A stretch of 45,682 nt of DNA from Burkholderiaceae bacterium (GCA_007116135.1 SKIZ01000004.1:1-45682), one strand, 5' to 3'. Counted from the first letter of the stretch, positions 1-8,581 are shown. Notes: generated by a model from the letters alone, not told the origin. Numbers and translations are program-made.

Positions 1-260
1 ACAAAGCAAACGTCGCGCAGGCCTACGTCAAAGAATTCAGCGCTTGGGTACAAATGCAATTGGCAAAGCGTGATGTCGATGCGATCATCAACTACAGGGC
101 GCTGGCCCCGCATGCCAAGCGCGCGCATCCGACAGAAGAACACTGGTTGCCATTGCTGATCGCATTGGGCGCGAGCAACGAAGACGACCAGATCCAGACC
201 CTGAGCACCGAGGTGCGTCACGGGGTGTTGTCAATGGCCTCATTTGCCTGGGCAACCTAG
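1..260 (+). CDS. DODA/LigB-type extradiol dioxygenase, C-terminal fragment
   Basis: This is the last 85 residues of a gene that begins before the window; the open frame starts at base 3 and ends with TAG at 258-260. The segment HPTEEHWLPLLIALGA is the signature C-terminal block of the DODA-type subgroup of class III extradiol ring-cleaving dioxygenases (LigB superfamily, like E. coli YgiD), soluble enzymes that bind a non-haem metal through His/Glu residues. The metal-binding N-terminal half is outside the window, so substrate and completeness cannot be judged. It converges with the MFS gene, with one base between the two stop codons and no visible terminator. An internal ATG at 54 is not the start, because the homologous reading continues upstream of it. 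Confidence 0.85.
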   Translation, partial: KANVAQAYVKEFSAWVQMQLAKRDVDAIINYRALAPHAKRAHPTEEHWLPLLIALGASNEDDQIQTLSTEVRHGVLSMASFAWAT

Positions 261-261
261 G

Positions 262-1641
262 CTAGCGAGCTGGTTGGTTGGCAGACGGCAAGCATCGACT
301 CAAGCTGACAAGCGCGCCAAATACGGCAATGGCAACACCGAGCCAAAGTGCTGTGGCTATCCCGTGGCTTGCCCAGGCTGACAGGCAAAAAGCCACCAGC
401 GTTGCGCCAACGGCCTGCCCGAGCAGCCGTCCCGTGGCCAAAATGCCGCCAGCGCTGCCGCTGCGGTGGCGCGGCGCGCTGTTCATCAAAGCCACCATAT
501 TGGGCGCTTGAAACAACGCATAACCCAAACCACACAAACCAAGCCGCCACGACAAGCCAACCACACTGACTGCTTGAGGCAGGCTGACCAAAAGCGCCAA
601 TCCTATCGCCACAATGGCCAAGCCACAGGTCCCCAGGATCGCTGGGCTGATGCGTTCGACGAGCCGGGAAGCCACAACAGTCATGACAACGAGGGTGGCC
701 GGCCAAGCCGTCAGCAAAAAACCAGCCTGAACTTGACTGTAGCCAAGCTCGGTGATGAACAAAAACGGCAGCACCACAAAAGCCAGTCCCTGCACTGAGA
801 ACGCACTAATGGCGGTGATGACCGACAACGAAAAATACTTAATCCCAAACAAATCAACTGCCAGCATGGGCGAGTCCCGACCCGCTTCGCGTTGCCGCAA
901 CCACCACCCGGCCGCTATCGTGCCCGCCGCCGTCACTAAAACCCAGCGCCAGCCTAGATGGGCGACGCCGGCTATGGTCGTGAGCAGCAATGCAAACGTT
1001 AATGCGCAGGCTATCGCAGCAGCAGGATCAAATGGCCGTAAGTTTCTCGCGGTCATGGGCAAACCTTTAAATGCCAATGCCGCAGCAAGCAATGCCAGCG
1101 GTACAGCGGGCATGTATAGCCATTGCCAACTGGCAAACGACAGGATGACCGATGTCACTGTCGGCCCAGCCGTAAAAGCCACCCCCACGATCACGGCATA
1201 CAGACCAAGTCCACGTCCAAGCTTGCCAGGCGGGTATAGCTCCTTGATCAGTGCTGGCGTGGTCGCCGATACAGCGGCGGCCCCCAGCCCTAGCAATCCG
1301 CGAGCGGTCATTAAAGCGCCCAAACTGCTCGCCAGTGCGCTTGCCAAAGAACCTAACGCAAATACCAAAAGTCCAGTCAGAAACACGCGGCGATGACCGT
1401 AGATCTCGCCCAGCGCACCCAAAGGCAATAGCACCGAGATCACGGCAAGGTAATAGATGTTGATAATCCAGATCGTCTGGGCATCAGGCGTACCCAAGCC
1501 TTGTGCAATGGCCGGCACTGCCGTACTGGTCAGAGAAATATCAAGGGTCACCACGACGACCCCGAGCATCAAAGCCACTAGCGTGCGAGGGCTCACCGAT
1601 GTGGTCTCAGACGGCAAGGCTTGTGATGGCTTATGCGCCAT
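262..1641 (-). CDS. MFS multidrug exporter, DHA2-like (14-TM type)
   Basis: This 459-residue inner-membrane protein belongs to the major facilitator superfamily and is probably a proton-driven drug or metabolite exporter. The sequence shows many hydrophobic segments, motif A in the loop after helix 2 (GALGEIYGHRR), and an antiporter motif C-like stretch in helix 5 (GVAFTAGPTV). An early Asp in helix 1 (VTLDISLTSTAVPAI) is typical of DHA2 exporters such as SmvA and QacA. I chose the ATG at 1641 because an AAGAGAA purine stretch precedes it and MAHKPSQ begins a normal cytosolic N-terminus; upstream in-frame codons from 1686 add an implausible 15 residues. No regulator gene adjoins it, so the substrate is unknown. 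Confidence 0.88.
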   Translation of the reverse strand: MAHKPSQALPSETTSVSPRTLVALMLGVVVVTLDISLTSTAVPAIAQGLGTPDAQTIWIINIYYLAVISVLLPLGALGEIYGHRRVFLTGLLVFALGSLASALASSLGALMTARGLLGLGAAAVSATTPALIKELYPPGKLGRGLGLYAVIVGVAFTAGPTVTSVILSFASWQWLYMPAVPLALLAAALAFKGLPMTARNLRPFDPAAAIACALTFALLLTTIAGVAHLGWRWVLVTAAGTIAAGWWLRQREAGRDSPMLAVDLFGIKYFSLSVITAISAFSVQGLAFVVLPFLFITELGYSQVQAGFLLTAWPATLVVMTVVASRLVERISPAILGTCGLAIVAIGLALLVSLPQAVSVVGLSWRLGLCGLGYALFQAPNMVALMNSAPRHRSGSAGGILATGRLLGQAVGATLVAFCLSAWASHGIATALWLGVAIAVFGALVSLSRCLPSANQPAR

Positions 1642-1812
1642 GAAAGAGTTCTCTTTGTTATTGTGATGCGGATTTGTCAGACACACGAATTAATCAGTCA
1701 AATGCTCAACACCATTGTAGACTCGGGCCCCACATCCCTTACAGTATGATGGTCTGCGTATTGCGCTGACCGCCCATCAATAAACAAGCCGTTCTCTAGA
1801 GAGTCATGCCTC

Positions 1813-2856
1813 ATGTTTCGTTTCGATGAACTCGCATTGCCGATCATCCAGGCACCAATGGCTGGAGGTGTGAGCACGCCGGCACTAGTGGCTGCCGTTG
1901 CAAATGCTGGCGCGATAGGCAGCTTTGGATTTGCATACAGCACCCCAGAGAAGATAGATGCTGACTTGCGGCAGGCCAAATCGCTGACCAAGGGTGTTGT
2001 TAATGCCAATTTTTTTGTGTTCGAGCCGCTCGACGCACCCGAACCGGCCCAACAACAGCAAGCCATCGACGCCCTAAAAAAACTACCCGTCTCGATCGAA
2101 TCGGCATACACCGCTATCGAACCGCCTTTCTACCCGTCGCTTGAGCAGCAACTAGAACCGGTCTGGGCGCATCGACCGGCGATTTTGACCTTCCACTTTG
2201 GTCTGGTCGAGGCATCGATCATCGAGCAGGCCCACGCGCTCGGTATCGCCGTTGGCATCACCGCGACCAATTTGGAACAAGCCCAGGCCATTGAAAATAG
2301 CAACGCAGACTTCATCGTTGCCCAAGGTATCGAGGCAGGCGGCCACCGCGGGACATTCGCCGCCGACCCACCAGAGGATGCCGCCTTAAGTGCGATCGAA
2401 TTAACCGCGCTTTTACGAGCCCACTGTCACATACCAACGGTCACAGCTGGCGGGATCATGGATGGCGCTGACATTAACCGCGCGCTTGAGGCCGGCGCAC
2501 ACGCCGCCCAACTCGGTACGGCGTTTGTCTGCTGTGACGAATCGGGAGCAACTCAGGCGCACAAAACGCTCATGCTCGAACAACCGCAACGCGGCAGCGT
2601 CCTGACCAAAGGTTTTTCGGGGAGATGGGCGCGCGGCATTCGCAATGAATTCATTGACCTGATGCAAAACGAACCAACGCTGCCGTTTCCTGTTCAAAAT
2701 ACACTGACCGGACCCCTGCGACAGTGGGCAGCACGCGCCAACAACGGCGAATATCAAAGCCTTTGGGCCGGCAGCGCCTACGCGCGCGCACGTGCGATGC
2801 CGGCAGCAGCACTTTTAGCCAAGCTCGCGCAAGAACTGCATCAAGCGCAACAATGA
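1813..2856 (+). CDS. Nitronate monooxygenase (2-nitropropane dioxygenase family)
   Basis: This 347-residue FMN-dependent TIM-barrel enzyme oxidises alkyl nitronates such as propionate-3-nitronate to carbonyl compounds and nitrite, usually as detoxification. Family landmarks are visible: LPIIQAPMAGGVSTPALVAAV at the N-terminus (FMN-binding region), FIVAQGIEAGGHRG near residue 170 with the His assigned as catalytic in class I enzymes, VTAGGIMDG, and AAQLGTAFVCCDESG for phosphate binding. Length fits the family. The start is ATG 1813; an out-of-frame ATG lies seven bases upstream, with a purine-rich AGAGAG before it. The gene is monocistronic, divergent from the MFS exporter with a 171-bp gap. 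Confidence 0.93.
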   Translation: MFRFDELALPIIQAPMAGGVSTPALVAAVANAGAIGSFGFAYSTPEKIDADLRQAKSLTKGVVNANFFVFEPLDAPEPAQQQQAIDALKKLPVSIESAYTAIEPPFYPSLEQQLEPVWAHRPAILTFHFGLVEASIIEQAHALGIAVGITATNLEQAQAIENSNADFIVAQGIEAGGHRGTFAADPPEDAALSAIELTALLRAHCHIPTVTAGGIMDGADINRALEAGAHAAQLGTAFVCCDESGATQAHKTLMLEQPQRGSVLTKGFSGRWARGIRNEFIDLMQNEPTLPFPVQNTLTGPLRQWAARANNGEYQSLWAGSAYARARAMPAAALLAKLAQELHQAQQ

Positions 2857-2936
2857 GACAACCCTAGCCACGCGTTCTACACTGACGCACCATCTGCCGC
2901 TGTCGCGGTGTGACTTGCTAAACCAACCAATGACAA

Positions 2937-4379
2937 ATGTCTGAACAATCGACCCATAAAGACACGCTGATTGCACAAGCACAAGAGCTGCATCAACTCG
3001 GCCTTTTGTCGCAAGCGCTCGTGGCGTACAACAAAGCGTTAAAGAGTTCACCGAAAGACCCCGCGCTTCTTTTCATGATGGGTCAGTTGCAGCAGGATCT
3101 CGACCAACACGAACGGGCAGTCAATTATTTCGAACGGGCGATCAAGTGCGACCCTTCACATGCACTGACTCACCTGTGTCTGTCGATCTCATTGGGGCAA
3201 CTGACGCGAAACAAAAAAGCAGTAGAGTCGTGTCAACGCGCGCTAGACTTAGCGCCGGAATTATTCGAAGCACACTACCAACTCGCAACTTTGCAAGCAC
3301 GACTTCACGACACCCCTGGTGCGCGGCAAGCTTATCACCGAGCCTTAGCAATCAATCCGAATTCAGCCCGCGTGCATTACAACCTTGGTGTGCTCGATCA
3401 GCTCGAGATGAAGCCGACACGAGCCATCGATCATTACGAACAAGCGCTTTTGTTTCAATCCGATCATGTTGACACCCTGATTAATTTGAGCGTGGCATTG
3501 TGCGAAGTGGGTCAGATAGACCGTGCCAAACAAATCAATCGCCGAGCACTCTCGTTAAACCCAACTCGGGCCGAGGCGCACTTCAATGCCCATACGTACC
3601 AACTTGATGATGGCCAACTACAAGAGGCCATAGCGAGCCTGCGCCGTGCGCATGACCTCGCGCCGCAAAATGAAAAATATCAGGCCTTCCTGGGGGTCAT
3701 GCTCGATTATTGCGGTTTACCTGAACAAGCCGCACCCTTTTTGTCACCGGCCAAGCCATCAAAGCTCTACGCCGCCGACATTGAGGCTTGGCAATATTTG
3801 TCGCAGCAACCCAAAAAGCCTGTGATGCTGGCAAACGCCTACGCGTTGTTTAAGTTCGCCCTGACTCGGGCGCGCAGCGACGGGCTGGTACTGGAATTCG
3901 GCGTCTATCAGGGCACATCTATCAATCAGATCGCATCGCTTGTAGACGCCCCTGTGCACGGATTTGACAGTTTCGAGGGAATCCCCGAGGCTTGGAACGA
4001 TGAACCTGCCGGCAGTTACTCCACACAGGGTGAGTTACCGACTGTGGCTGACAACGTCAGGCTCCACGCCGGATGGTTTAGCGACACGATCCCGGGGTTT
4101 ATCTCGAGCCATCGCGACCCCGTCAGACTGATGAACATTGACTGCGACTTATACAGCTCCACCGAAACCGTGCTGGACTTGTTCAATGAGCAAATTGGCC
4201 ACGGGACAGTTCTGGTCTTCGATGAGTTCATCGGTAATGAATCCTGGCGAGACGATGAATTCAAAGCGTTCGAGCAAGCGGTTGCCCGTTTTGGCTGGTC
4301 GTATGAAGCAATTGGTTTTTGCTTCATGACCAAGCAGGTTGCGATTTTGATCACCGGTCACGCCAGCCCCAAGCACTAA
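2937..4379 (+). CDS. TPR-repeat protein fused to a TylF-like methyltransferase
   Basis: This 480-residue two-domain protein has tandem tetratricopeptide repeats over roughly residues 5-260 (recurring patterns such as ALVAYNKALKSSPKDPALLFMMGQ). These are followed from about residue 310 by a class I SAM-dependent methyltransferase-like domain. The C-terminal part carries a motif I variant (LVLEFGVYQGTSINQIA), HGFDSFEGIPEAW, and DCDLYSSTETVLDLF with VFDEFIGN, the pattern of the TylF/macrocin O-methyltransferase family, where acidic residues bind a metal. No signal peptide is seen, so it is probably cytosolic. Substrate is unknown; family members act on sugars or small secondary metabolites, but no glycan cluster is nearby. 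It ends 11 bases from the convergent glpK stop. No strong ribosome binding site precedes ATG 2937. Confidence 0.82.
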   Translation: MSEQSTHKDTLIAQAQELHQLGLLSQALVAYNKALKSSPKDPALLFMMGQLQQDLDQHERAVNYFERAIKCDPSHALTHLCLSISLGQLTRNKKAVESCQRALDLAPELFEAHYQLATLQARLHDTPGARQAYHRALAINPNSARVHYNLGVLDQLEMKPTRAIDHYEQALLFQSDHVDTLINLSVALCEVGQIDRAKQINRRALSLNPTRAEAHFNAHTYQLDDGQLQEAIASLRRAHDLAPQNEKYQAFLGVMLDYCGLPEQAAPFLSPAKPSKLYAADIEAWQYLSQQPKKPVMLANAYALFKFALTRARSDGLVLEFGVYQGTSINQIASLVDAPVHGFDSFEGIPEAWNDEPAGSYSTQGELPTVADNVRLHAGWFSDTIPGFISSHRDPVRLMNIDCDLYSSTETVLDLFNEQIGHGTVLVFDEFIGNESWRDDEFKAFEQAVARFGWSYEAIGFCFMTKQVAILITGHASPKH

Positions 4380-4390
4380 AGCACCTGCGC

Positions 4391-5887
4391 TCAATCTGTA
4401 AGCATGGCTTGCTTGACGGCGCGATCCCAACAAGCCATGCGCTTAGCAACCTGATCTGGCGCAAGCGTTGGCTCAAAGACTCGGTCGACCTGCCAGCGAT
4501 GCTCAATTTCTTGCAAATCACTAAAAATCCCAGCACCCAGTCCAGCGAGGTAAGCCGCGCCCAGTGCGGTGGTCTCAACGACTGCGGGACGGACCACCGG
4601 AATACCGAGCAAATCCGCTTGCACCTGCATGAGAAGATCGTTCACACAAGCACCGCCATCGACGCGCAATTGGCTAAGTGCCATTGCCCCACTGGCACAA
4701 GCATCACGATTCATTGCACCAAGTAAAGCCGCGCTCTGAAAGGCAATGCTCTCCAAAGCCGCTCGCGCAATGTGCGCAATGGTTGAACCGCGCGATAGGC
4801 CGACAATCGTGCCACGGGCCTCGGGCGCCCAATACGGCGCGCCCAGCCCAGTGAAGGCTGGCACAAACATCACCCCGTCGGCATCAGGCACACTTTCAGC
4901 CAAGGCTTGCACCTGCGCACTAGAAGAAATAGCCCCAAGCCCGTCGCGCAACCACTGCACCACGGCACCTGCAATAAAGACGCTGCCTTCAATAGCAAAA
5001 CACTGCCGATCGTCGACTTGCGCAGCAGCCGTTGTCAGCAATCCATTGGTGCTTGCTTGAAACTGCGAGCCGGTATGCATCAACATAAAACAACCGGTGC
5101 CGTATGTATTTTTCACCATGCCAGGGGCAAAACACCCCTGACCAAACAAGGCACTTTGCTGATCACCGGCCACGCCGTTGATCCGAATCGGTGCCCCGAA
5201 AACCGCCTCAGCCGTCTGACCAAAATCAGCACAACTAGGTAAGACTTGCGGCAAGACACTGCGTGATATGTCAAGTGACTCCAAGATCGCGGCATCCCAG
5301 TCTTGCTTTCGGATATCAAAGAGCATGGTACGTGCCGCATTGGTGGTGTCAGTCAGATGGTACCTGCCAGCAGTCAGGTTCCAGATCAACCAACTGTCGA
5401 TCGTGCCAAATGCCAGTGCCTTGTCACGCATCAGGTCCTGCGCTTGCGCCACGTTACGCAATATCCAGGCTAGTTTGGTTGCAGAGAAATAAGGGTCAAT
5501 GATCAGACCGGTTCTTTCTCGAATGTAGTCTTGCAGACCCAACAGATTTAACTGCTCACAAATGGGCTGCGTTCGACGATCCTGCCAAACAATCGCATTA
5601 CACACAGGCTCACCCGTATGACGATTCCAAGCCACGGTGGTCTCGCGCTGGTTGGTGATACCGATGGTGGCTATGTCGCGTGCGCCAAGACCAGCTTGGT
5701 CGAGCGCGGCGCGCGCGGTGTCTCGCTGCGCAAGCCAAATTTCCTGAGGATCGTGTTCCACCCAGCCCGGTTGCGGGTAGATTTGCTCAAGCGCCTGTTG
5801 AGCCATCGCGACAATTCGACCTTGCTCATCAAACACCATGCTGCGCGTGCTGGATGTGCCCTGATCGAGCGCTAGGATAAATGCCAT
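4391..5887 (-). CDS. glpK: Glycerol kinase
   Basis: This 498-residue FGGY-family kinase phosphorylates glycerol with ATP to sn-glycerol 3-phosphate in the cytosol. The N-terminal ATP/phosphate loop (LALDQGTSSTRSMVFD), the glycerol-contacting region (GWVEHDP, TNQRETTVAW), AIEGSVFIAGAVVQWLRDGL and VPAFTGLGAPYWAPEARG are textbook glpK motifs, and the length matches the E. coli enzyme. No glpF, glpD or glpR lies next to it, so it stands alone here. The upstream region contains a short hairpin (ATCGC 5908-5912 with GCGAT 5918-5922) and a 26-bp palindrome, listed separately. The start ATG at 5887 follows a GGGAGA-like ribosome binding site on the minus strand. Confidence 0.97.
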   Translation of the reverse strand: MAFILALDQGTSSTRSMVFDEQGRIVAMAQQALEQIYPQPGWVEHDPQEIWLAQRDTARAALDQAGLGARDIATIGITNQRETTVAWNRHTGEPVCNAIVWQDRRTQPICEQLNLLGLQDYIRERTGLIIDPYFSATKLAWILRNVAQAQDLMRDKALAFGTIDSWLIWNLTAGRYHLTDTTNAARTMLFDIRKQDWDAAILESLDISRSVLPQVLPSCADFGQTAEAVFGAPIRINGVAGDQQSALFGQGCFAPGMVKNTYGTGCFMLMHTGSQFQASTNGLLTTAAAQVDDRQCFAIEGSVFIAGAVVQWLRDGLGAISSSAQVQALAESVPDADGVMFVPAFTGLGAPYWAPEARGTIVGLSRGSTIAHIARAALESIAFQSAALLGAMNRDACASGAMALSQLRVDGGACVNDLLMQVQADLLGIPVVRPAVVETTALGAAYLAGLGAGIFSDLQEIEHRWQVDRVFEPTLAPDQVAKRMACWDRAVKQAMLTD

Positions 5888-5923
5888 CGAGCCTGTCTCC
5901 CATGCTTATCGCTTGAGGCGATC

Positions 5924-5949
5924 TGATAATACTTTTAGCAGGATTATCA
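5924..5949. promoter_or_regulatory. Palindrome upstream of glpK, candidate operator
   Basis: TGATAAT at 5924-5930 and ATTATCA at 5943-5949 form a perfect 7-bp inverted repeat with a 12-base spacer, 37-62 bases upstream of the glpK ATG. This size and position suit a dimeric repressor. It does not resemble the E. coli GlpR operator, so the regulator is unknown. An AT-rich chance palindrome remains possible. Confidence 0.35.
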
Positions 5950-6033
5950 CTTGAAACAAGCTAAACGAAGTAAGCAATCGAGCAAGCGCAGGCGTGGCTG
6001 CTGGCCTTGCCTTGGCGGTGGCTTCTCTAAGAA

Positions 6034-6483
6034 TTAGCAATCAGTGCAAGGATCGACGGGTAGTCCCTGAGCAATCCAGCCCGGCTGCCCTCTCTTGCCA
6101 AGCATCCCCTCAGGCACGTGGTGCACGTTGGTAAATCCCGCCTGAGTCAAAACCGGCTGCAGTCGGCTCGTGCGGCTGCCGGTGCGACAAATCAAGACGA
6201 TCGGCGCATCAAGATCACCGCCAACGGTGTCAAAGACCTCTTGGGCAAACCCCTGTAAACCTTCGGGATGCACCATATCGATCCGAACCGCACCCGTGGC
6301 CACGCCCGTCTGACGCCACTCCTGTGGACGACGGATATCAATCAAGGTCACCTCACCCTGAGAAAAAAGCGTCTGCGCCTCGCTAGCACTAATCTGCGCC
6401 GAATCAGGCGAGGCCCAAACAAGTGTCGAAAAGCCCAAAAGCGAAATGGCAAAAATCCGCTTAATAATTGCGCTTAAACTCAT
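6034..6483 (-). CDS. Exported rhodanese-like sulfurtransferase
   Basis: This 149-residue protein has a cleavable signal sequence (basic IIKRI, then the hydrophobic stretch FAISLLGFSTLVWA, likely cut after WAS or ASP) and one rhodanese domain, so it should act in the periplasm. The domain shows TLIDIRRPQEW, the active-site loop CRTGSR with the persulfide-forming Cys at about residue 99, and a C-terminal GMLGKRGQPGW. The loop fits single-domain rhodaneses that pass sulfane sulfur between acceptors. I chose ATG 6483 because a GGAG (complement of 6494-6497) lies 10 bases upstream; the longer frame to 6504 needs a TTG without such a site. The C-terminal pair DPCTDC adds two further cysteines, possibly a disulfide. 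It may relate to the sulfur transporter and persulfide genes elsewhere in the window. Confidence 0.88.
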   Translation of the reverse strand: MSLSAIIKRIFAISLLGFSTLVWASPDSAQISASEAQTLFSQGEVTLIDIRRPQEWRQTGVATGAVRIDMVHPEGLQGFAQEVFDTVGGDLDAPIVLICRTGSRTSRLQPVLTQAGFTNVHHVPEGMLGKRGQPGWIAQGLPVDPCTDC

Positions 6484-6656
6484 CAATGCAATGCTCCGAA
6501 CCAAAATAATTACAGCGCGAGTTGGCCTGATTCTGCCCGCGCATCATAACTACTGAAATAACTTAATTGTACCGCTCGTGATATTTCGACTGACGTGCGC
6601 CTGCTTGCGGAAAACGGCGAGTACGGTCTACGTCACTCTAGAAGGACACTGCCCGC

Positions 6657-7172
6657 ATGATGCAACCTCTGGTTCAAATCCGTGACTGCCAATACACCAG
6701 TGACCTTGCAGTCATTGGCGGCATTTTGAATCACGAGATTCAATCTTCAACCGCCATATACGAAGACCAGCCTAAATCACACCAGGAAATTGACAACTGG
6801 TTTGTCGCGAAAAAAGCCGGTCAATGGCCTGTCAGGGGTGCGTACGACAGGCACGGGAAATTACTTGGATTTGCCACATTTGGAGCATTTCGCCCCCAGG
6901 CGGCTTATCGGTTCACAGCCGAGCATTCCGTCTATGTCGCCAAAGAAGTCCGCGGCCAAGGCGTCGGTACATTATTGCTCTCAGACATCATCGAACGAGC
7001 CAAAGATGCCGGGCTGCACCTGCTGATTGGTTGTATTGACGCCGATAACGCGCCAAGCCTTGCACTTCATCAAAAACTAGGCTTTGTACATTGCGGTACA
7101 GTAAAGAAAGCAGGCTTTAAGTTTGACCGCTGGCTTGATGTCGCGTTTGTCCAAAAGCAACTCCAAACGTAG
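6657..7172 (+). CDS. GNAT N-acetyltransferase, phosphinothricin/methionine sulfone type
   Basis: This 171-residue cytosolic GNAT-family enzyme resembles the Pat/Bar/MnaT group, which acetylates the amino group of methionine sulfone, methionine sulfoximine or phosphinothricin. Visible landmarks are the N-terminal ILNHEIQSSTAIYE (usual form N..I..t.a.f), the motif A acetyl-CoA loop VRGQGVGTLLL around residues 99-109, and the C-terminal NAPSLALHQKLGFVHCGT with GFKFDRWLDVAFVQK. Two adjacent ATGs (6657, 6660) follow GAAGGA at 6641-6646; I used the first. It is a single gene, divergent from the rhodanese and upstream of the FNR-type regulator. The true amine substrate cannot be read from the sequence. 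Confidence 0.92.
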   Translation: MMQPLVQIRDCQYTSDLAVIGGILNHEIQSSTAIYEDQPKSHQEIDNWFVAKKAGQWPVRGAYDRHGKLLGFATFGAFRPQAAYRFTAEHSVYVAKEVRGQGVGTLLLSDIIERAKDAGLHLLIGCIDADNAPSLALHQKLGFVHCGTVKKAGFKFDRWLDVAFVQKQLQT

Positions 7173-7230
7173 CGCTCGCTAGCGCTACGCCGACAAACAT
7201 ACTGACCCGACATTCCAATAGGTAATGTGA

Positions 7231-7944
7231 ATGATTCCGATCGATGTTCAATCCGCCTGGCAAGGCACCTCAGACTGTCGCGGCTGCGGCATTCGTGCCA
7301 TGGTGTTGTTTGCTGACCTGACCGAGGCGGACTTTGCTGAAATCCACGCGCCAATCGATAACCTCGCCTACAAAACCGGCGAACATTTTGTGCTGGAGGG
7401 CGACCGCGCCCAATACATCTATACCATTCGCACGGGGGTCGCTAAAGTGGCCCGCAACACGGCCGATGGCCGCGTTCGCATTGTGCAAATCCTCAAAGCC
7501 GGTGACGTGGCTGGCCTTGAAGCGGTATTGAGCCCGACTTACGAATCTGACGTGATCGCGGCCACAGACATTCATGTGTGCCGGATTCCGACCTCGGTGA
7601 TCAAGACCTTATCAGTCAAATCACCCCGGCTACAGGCTCAACTGACGCAACGTTGGCACAAAGCCGTCAAACAAGCCGGCGACTGGCTGGCTGATTTGAA
7701 CTTCGGTAGCGCCAGACGGCGGGTAGCGAACATCATTCTAAAAATGCGTCATGATGATGACCCAAGCCTGACATCTTTATTCTCCCGGCATGACATGGGC
7801 GCCATGTCCGACCTAAAACTCGAGACGGTTAGCCGAGAGGTCAGTTACTGGATTAAACAAGAGGCACTGGTGCCTAAGGATCGGGTCGGACGGCTTTATG
7901 AAATTACCGATCTTCGCAAGCTCGAACAAGCTTGCGAGGCCTAG
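7231..7944 (+). CDS. Crp/Fnr-family transcription regulator, FNR-like DNA-recognition helix
   Basis: This 237-residue protein has an N-terminal cyclic-nucleotide-like beta-barrel (YKTGEHFVLEGDRAQYIYTIRTGVAKV, about residues 47-73), a dimerisation helix and a C-terminal winged helix. The recognition helix contains LETVSREVSYW; the E-x-x-S-R arrangement is what FNR uses to read TTGAT half-sites. It lacks the Arg-Ser phosphate-binding pair of Crp, so cAMP binding is unlikely. Cysteines sit at residues 16 and 19 (DCRGC), at 117 (HVCRIP) and near the C-terminus, fewer than the four FNR cluster ligands. Redox sensing is therefore possible but not proven. The start ATG 7231 has AGG eight bases upstream. 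Nearby cytochrome b561 and sulfur transport genes are possible but unproven targets. Confidence 0.88.
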   Translation: MIPIDVQSAWQGTSDCRGCGIRAMVLFADLTEADFAEIHAPIDNLAYKTGEHFVLEGDRAQYIYTIRTGVAKVARNTADGRVRIVQILKAGDVAGLEAVLSPTYESDVIAATDIHVCRIPTSVIKTLSVKSPRLQAQLTQRWHKAVKQAGDWLADLNFGSARRRVANIILKMRHDDDPSLTSLFSRHDMGAMSDLKLETVSREVSYWIKQEALVPKDRVGRLYEITDLRKLEQACEA

Positions 7945-7984
7945 GCGGTGGTTGAATCGACGCAAAGCGCCAGCCAAGTAACGC

Positions 7985-8581
7985 ATGGATAAAGCGTGGC
8001 TTTCGATCATCGCAACCGTCATCAGCATGCTGGCGCTGTTGCCTTATATCGCATCAACCTTGCGCGGAAGGATTCGGCCGCACGTCATGTCGTGGGCGAT
8101 TTGGGGCATTACCACCTCAATTGTTTTTTTTGCTCAGCGTGAAGGTGGCGCCGGCGTAGGGGCATGGCCAATCGGGTTTTCAGCTGCTGTGGCTTTTTTA
8201 ATTGCAGCGATTGCCTACACCAAACGGGCTGATATCAAGATCGGCCCGACCGACTGGTTGTTTTTTCTGGCTGCATTGGCAGCCATACCGCTATGGTGGG
8301 CCACAGATAGTCCACTATCTGCCGTGCTCTTGGTGACCGCCATTGACGTTCTTGGGTTCGGTCCAACCCTCAGAAAGTCCTATTTACAACCCTATTCAGA
8401 GTCATTGCTGTTTTTTTACCTAATCGTCTTGCGTAACGTACTTGTGCTGTTTGCCCTTGAGTCCTACAGCGCGACCACGGCCCTGTTCCCCTTAGCAATT
8501 GGATCAATGGCTTTGGTGGTAGTTACTTTGGTTACGTGGAGACGCCGACAACTTAGACTTGAACCGGGCGCTCGAACTTAA
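7985..8581 (+). CDS. Small multi-pass membrane protein, possibly PQ-loop/SWEET-like
   Basis: This 198-residue integral membrane protein has about six hydrophobic segments (for example IIATVISMLALLPYIAS, MSWAIWGITTSIVFFA, LFFLAALAAIPLWW). The pattern LLPYIASTLRGRIRPHVMSWAIWGI resembles the Pro-containing helix-loop-helix of PQ-loop/semiSWEET transporters, and a second, weaker copy (DVLGFGPTLRKSYLQPYSESL) follows in the C-terminal half. I therefore suspect a two-repeat PQ-loop architecture, but I do not recognise a named family and cannot assign a substrate. It starts 40 bases after the FNR-type gene, so co-transcription is plausible. The C-terminus is Arg-rich (WRRRQLRLEPGAR), consistent with a cytosolic tail. 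Confidence 0.7.
   Translation: MDKAWLSIIATVISMLALLPYIASTLRGRIRPHVMSWAIWGITTSIVFFAQREGGAGVGAWPIGFSAAVAFLIAAIAYTKRADIKIGPTDWLFFLAALAAIPLWWATDSPLSAVLLVTAIDVLGFGPTLRKSYLQPYSESLLFFYLIVLRNVLVLFALESYSATTALFPLAIGSMALVVVTLVTWRRRQLRLEPGART

Noticed and set aside
466-1396. Long plus-strand open frames opposite the MFS gene (466-798 and 752-1396)
   Set aside because: They are antisense to a clear transporter gene, have low-complexity, non-homologous translations and no ribosome binding sites.
1698-2111. 137-codon minus-strand frame covering the start of the nitronate monooxygenase
   Set aside because: It is the shadow of a strongly recognised gene, and its Ser/Ala/Thr-rich translation is typical of antisense frames.
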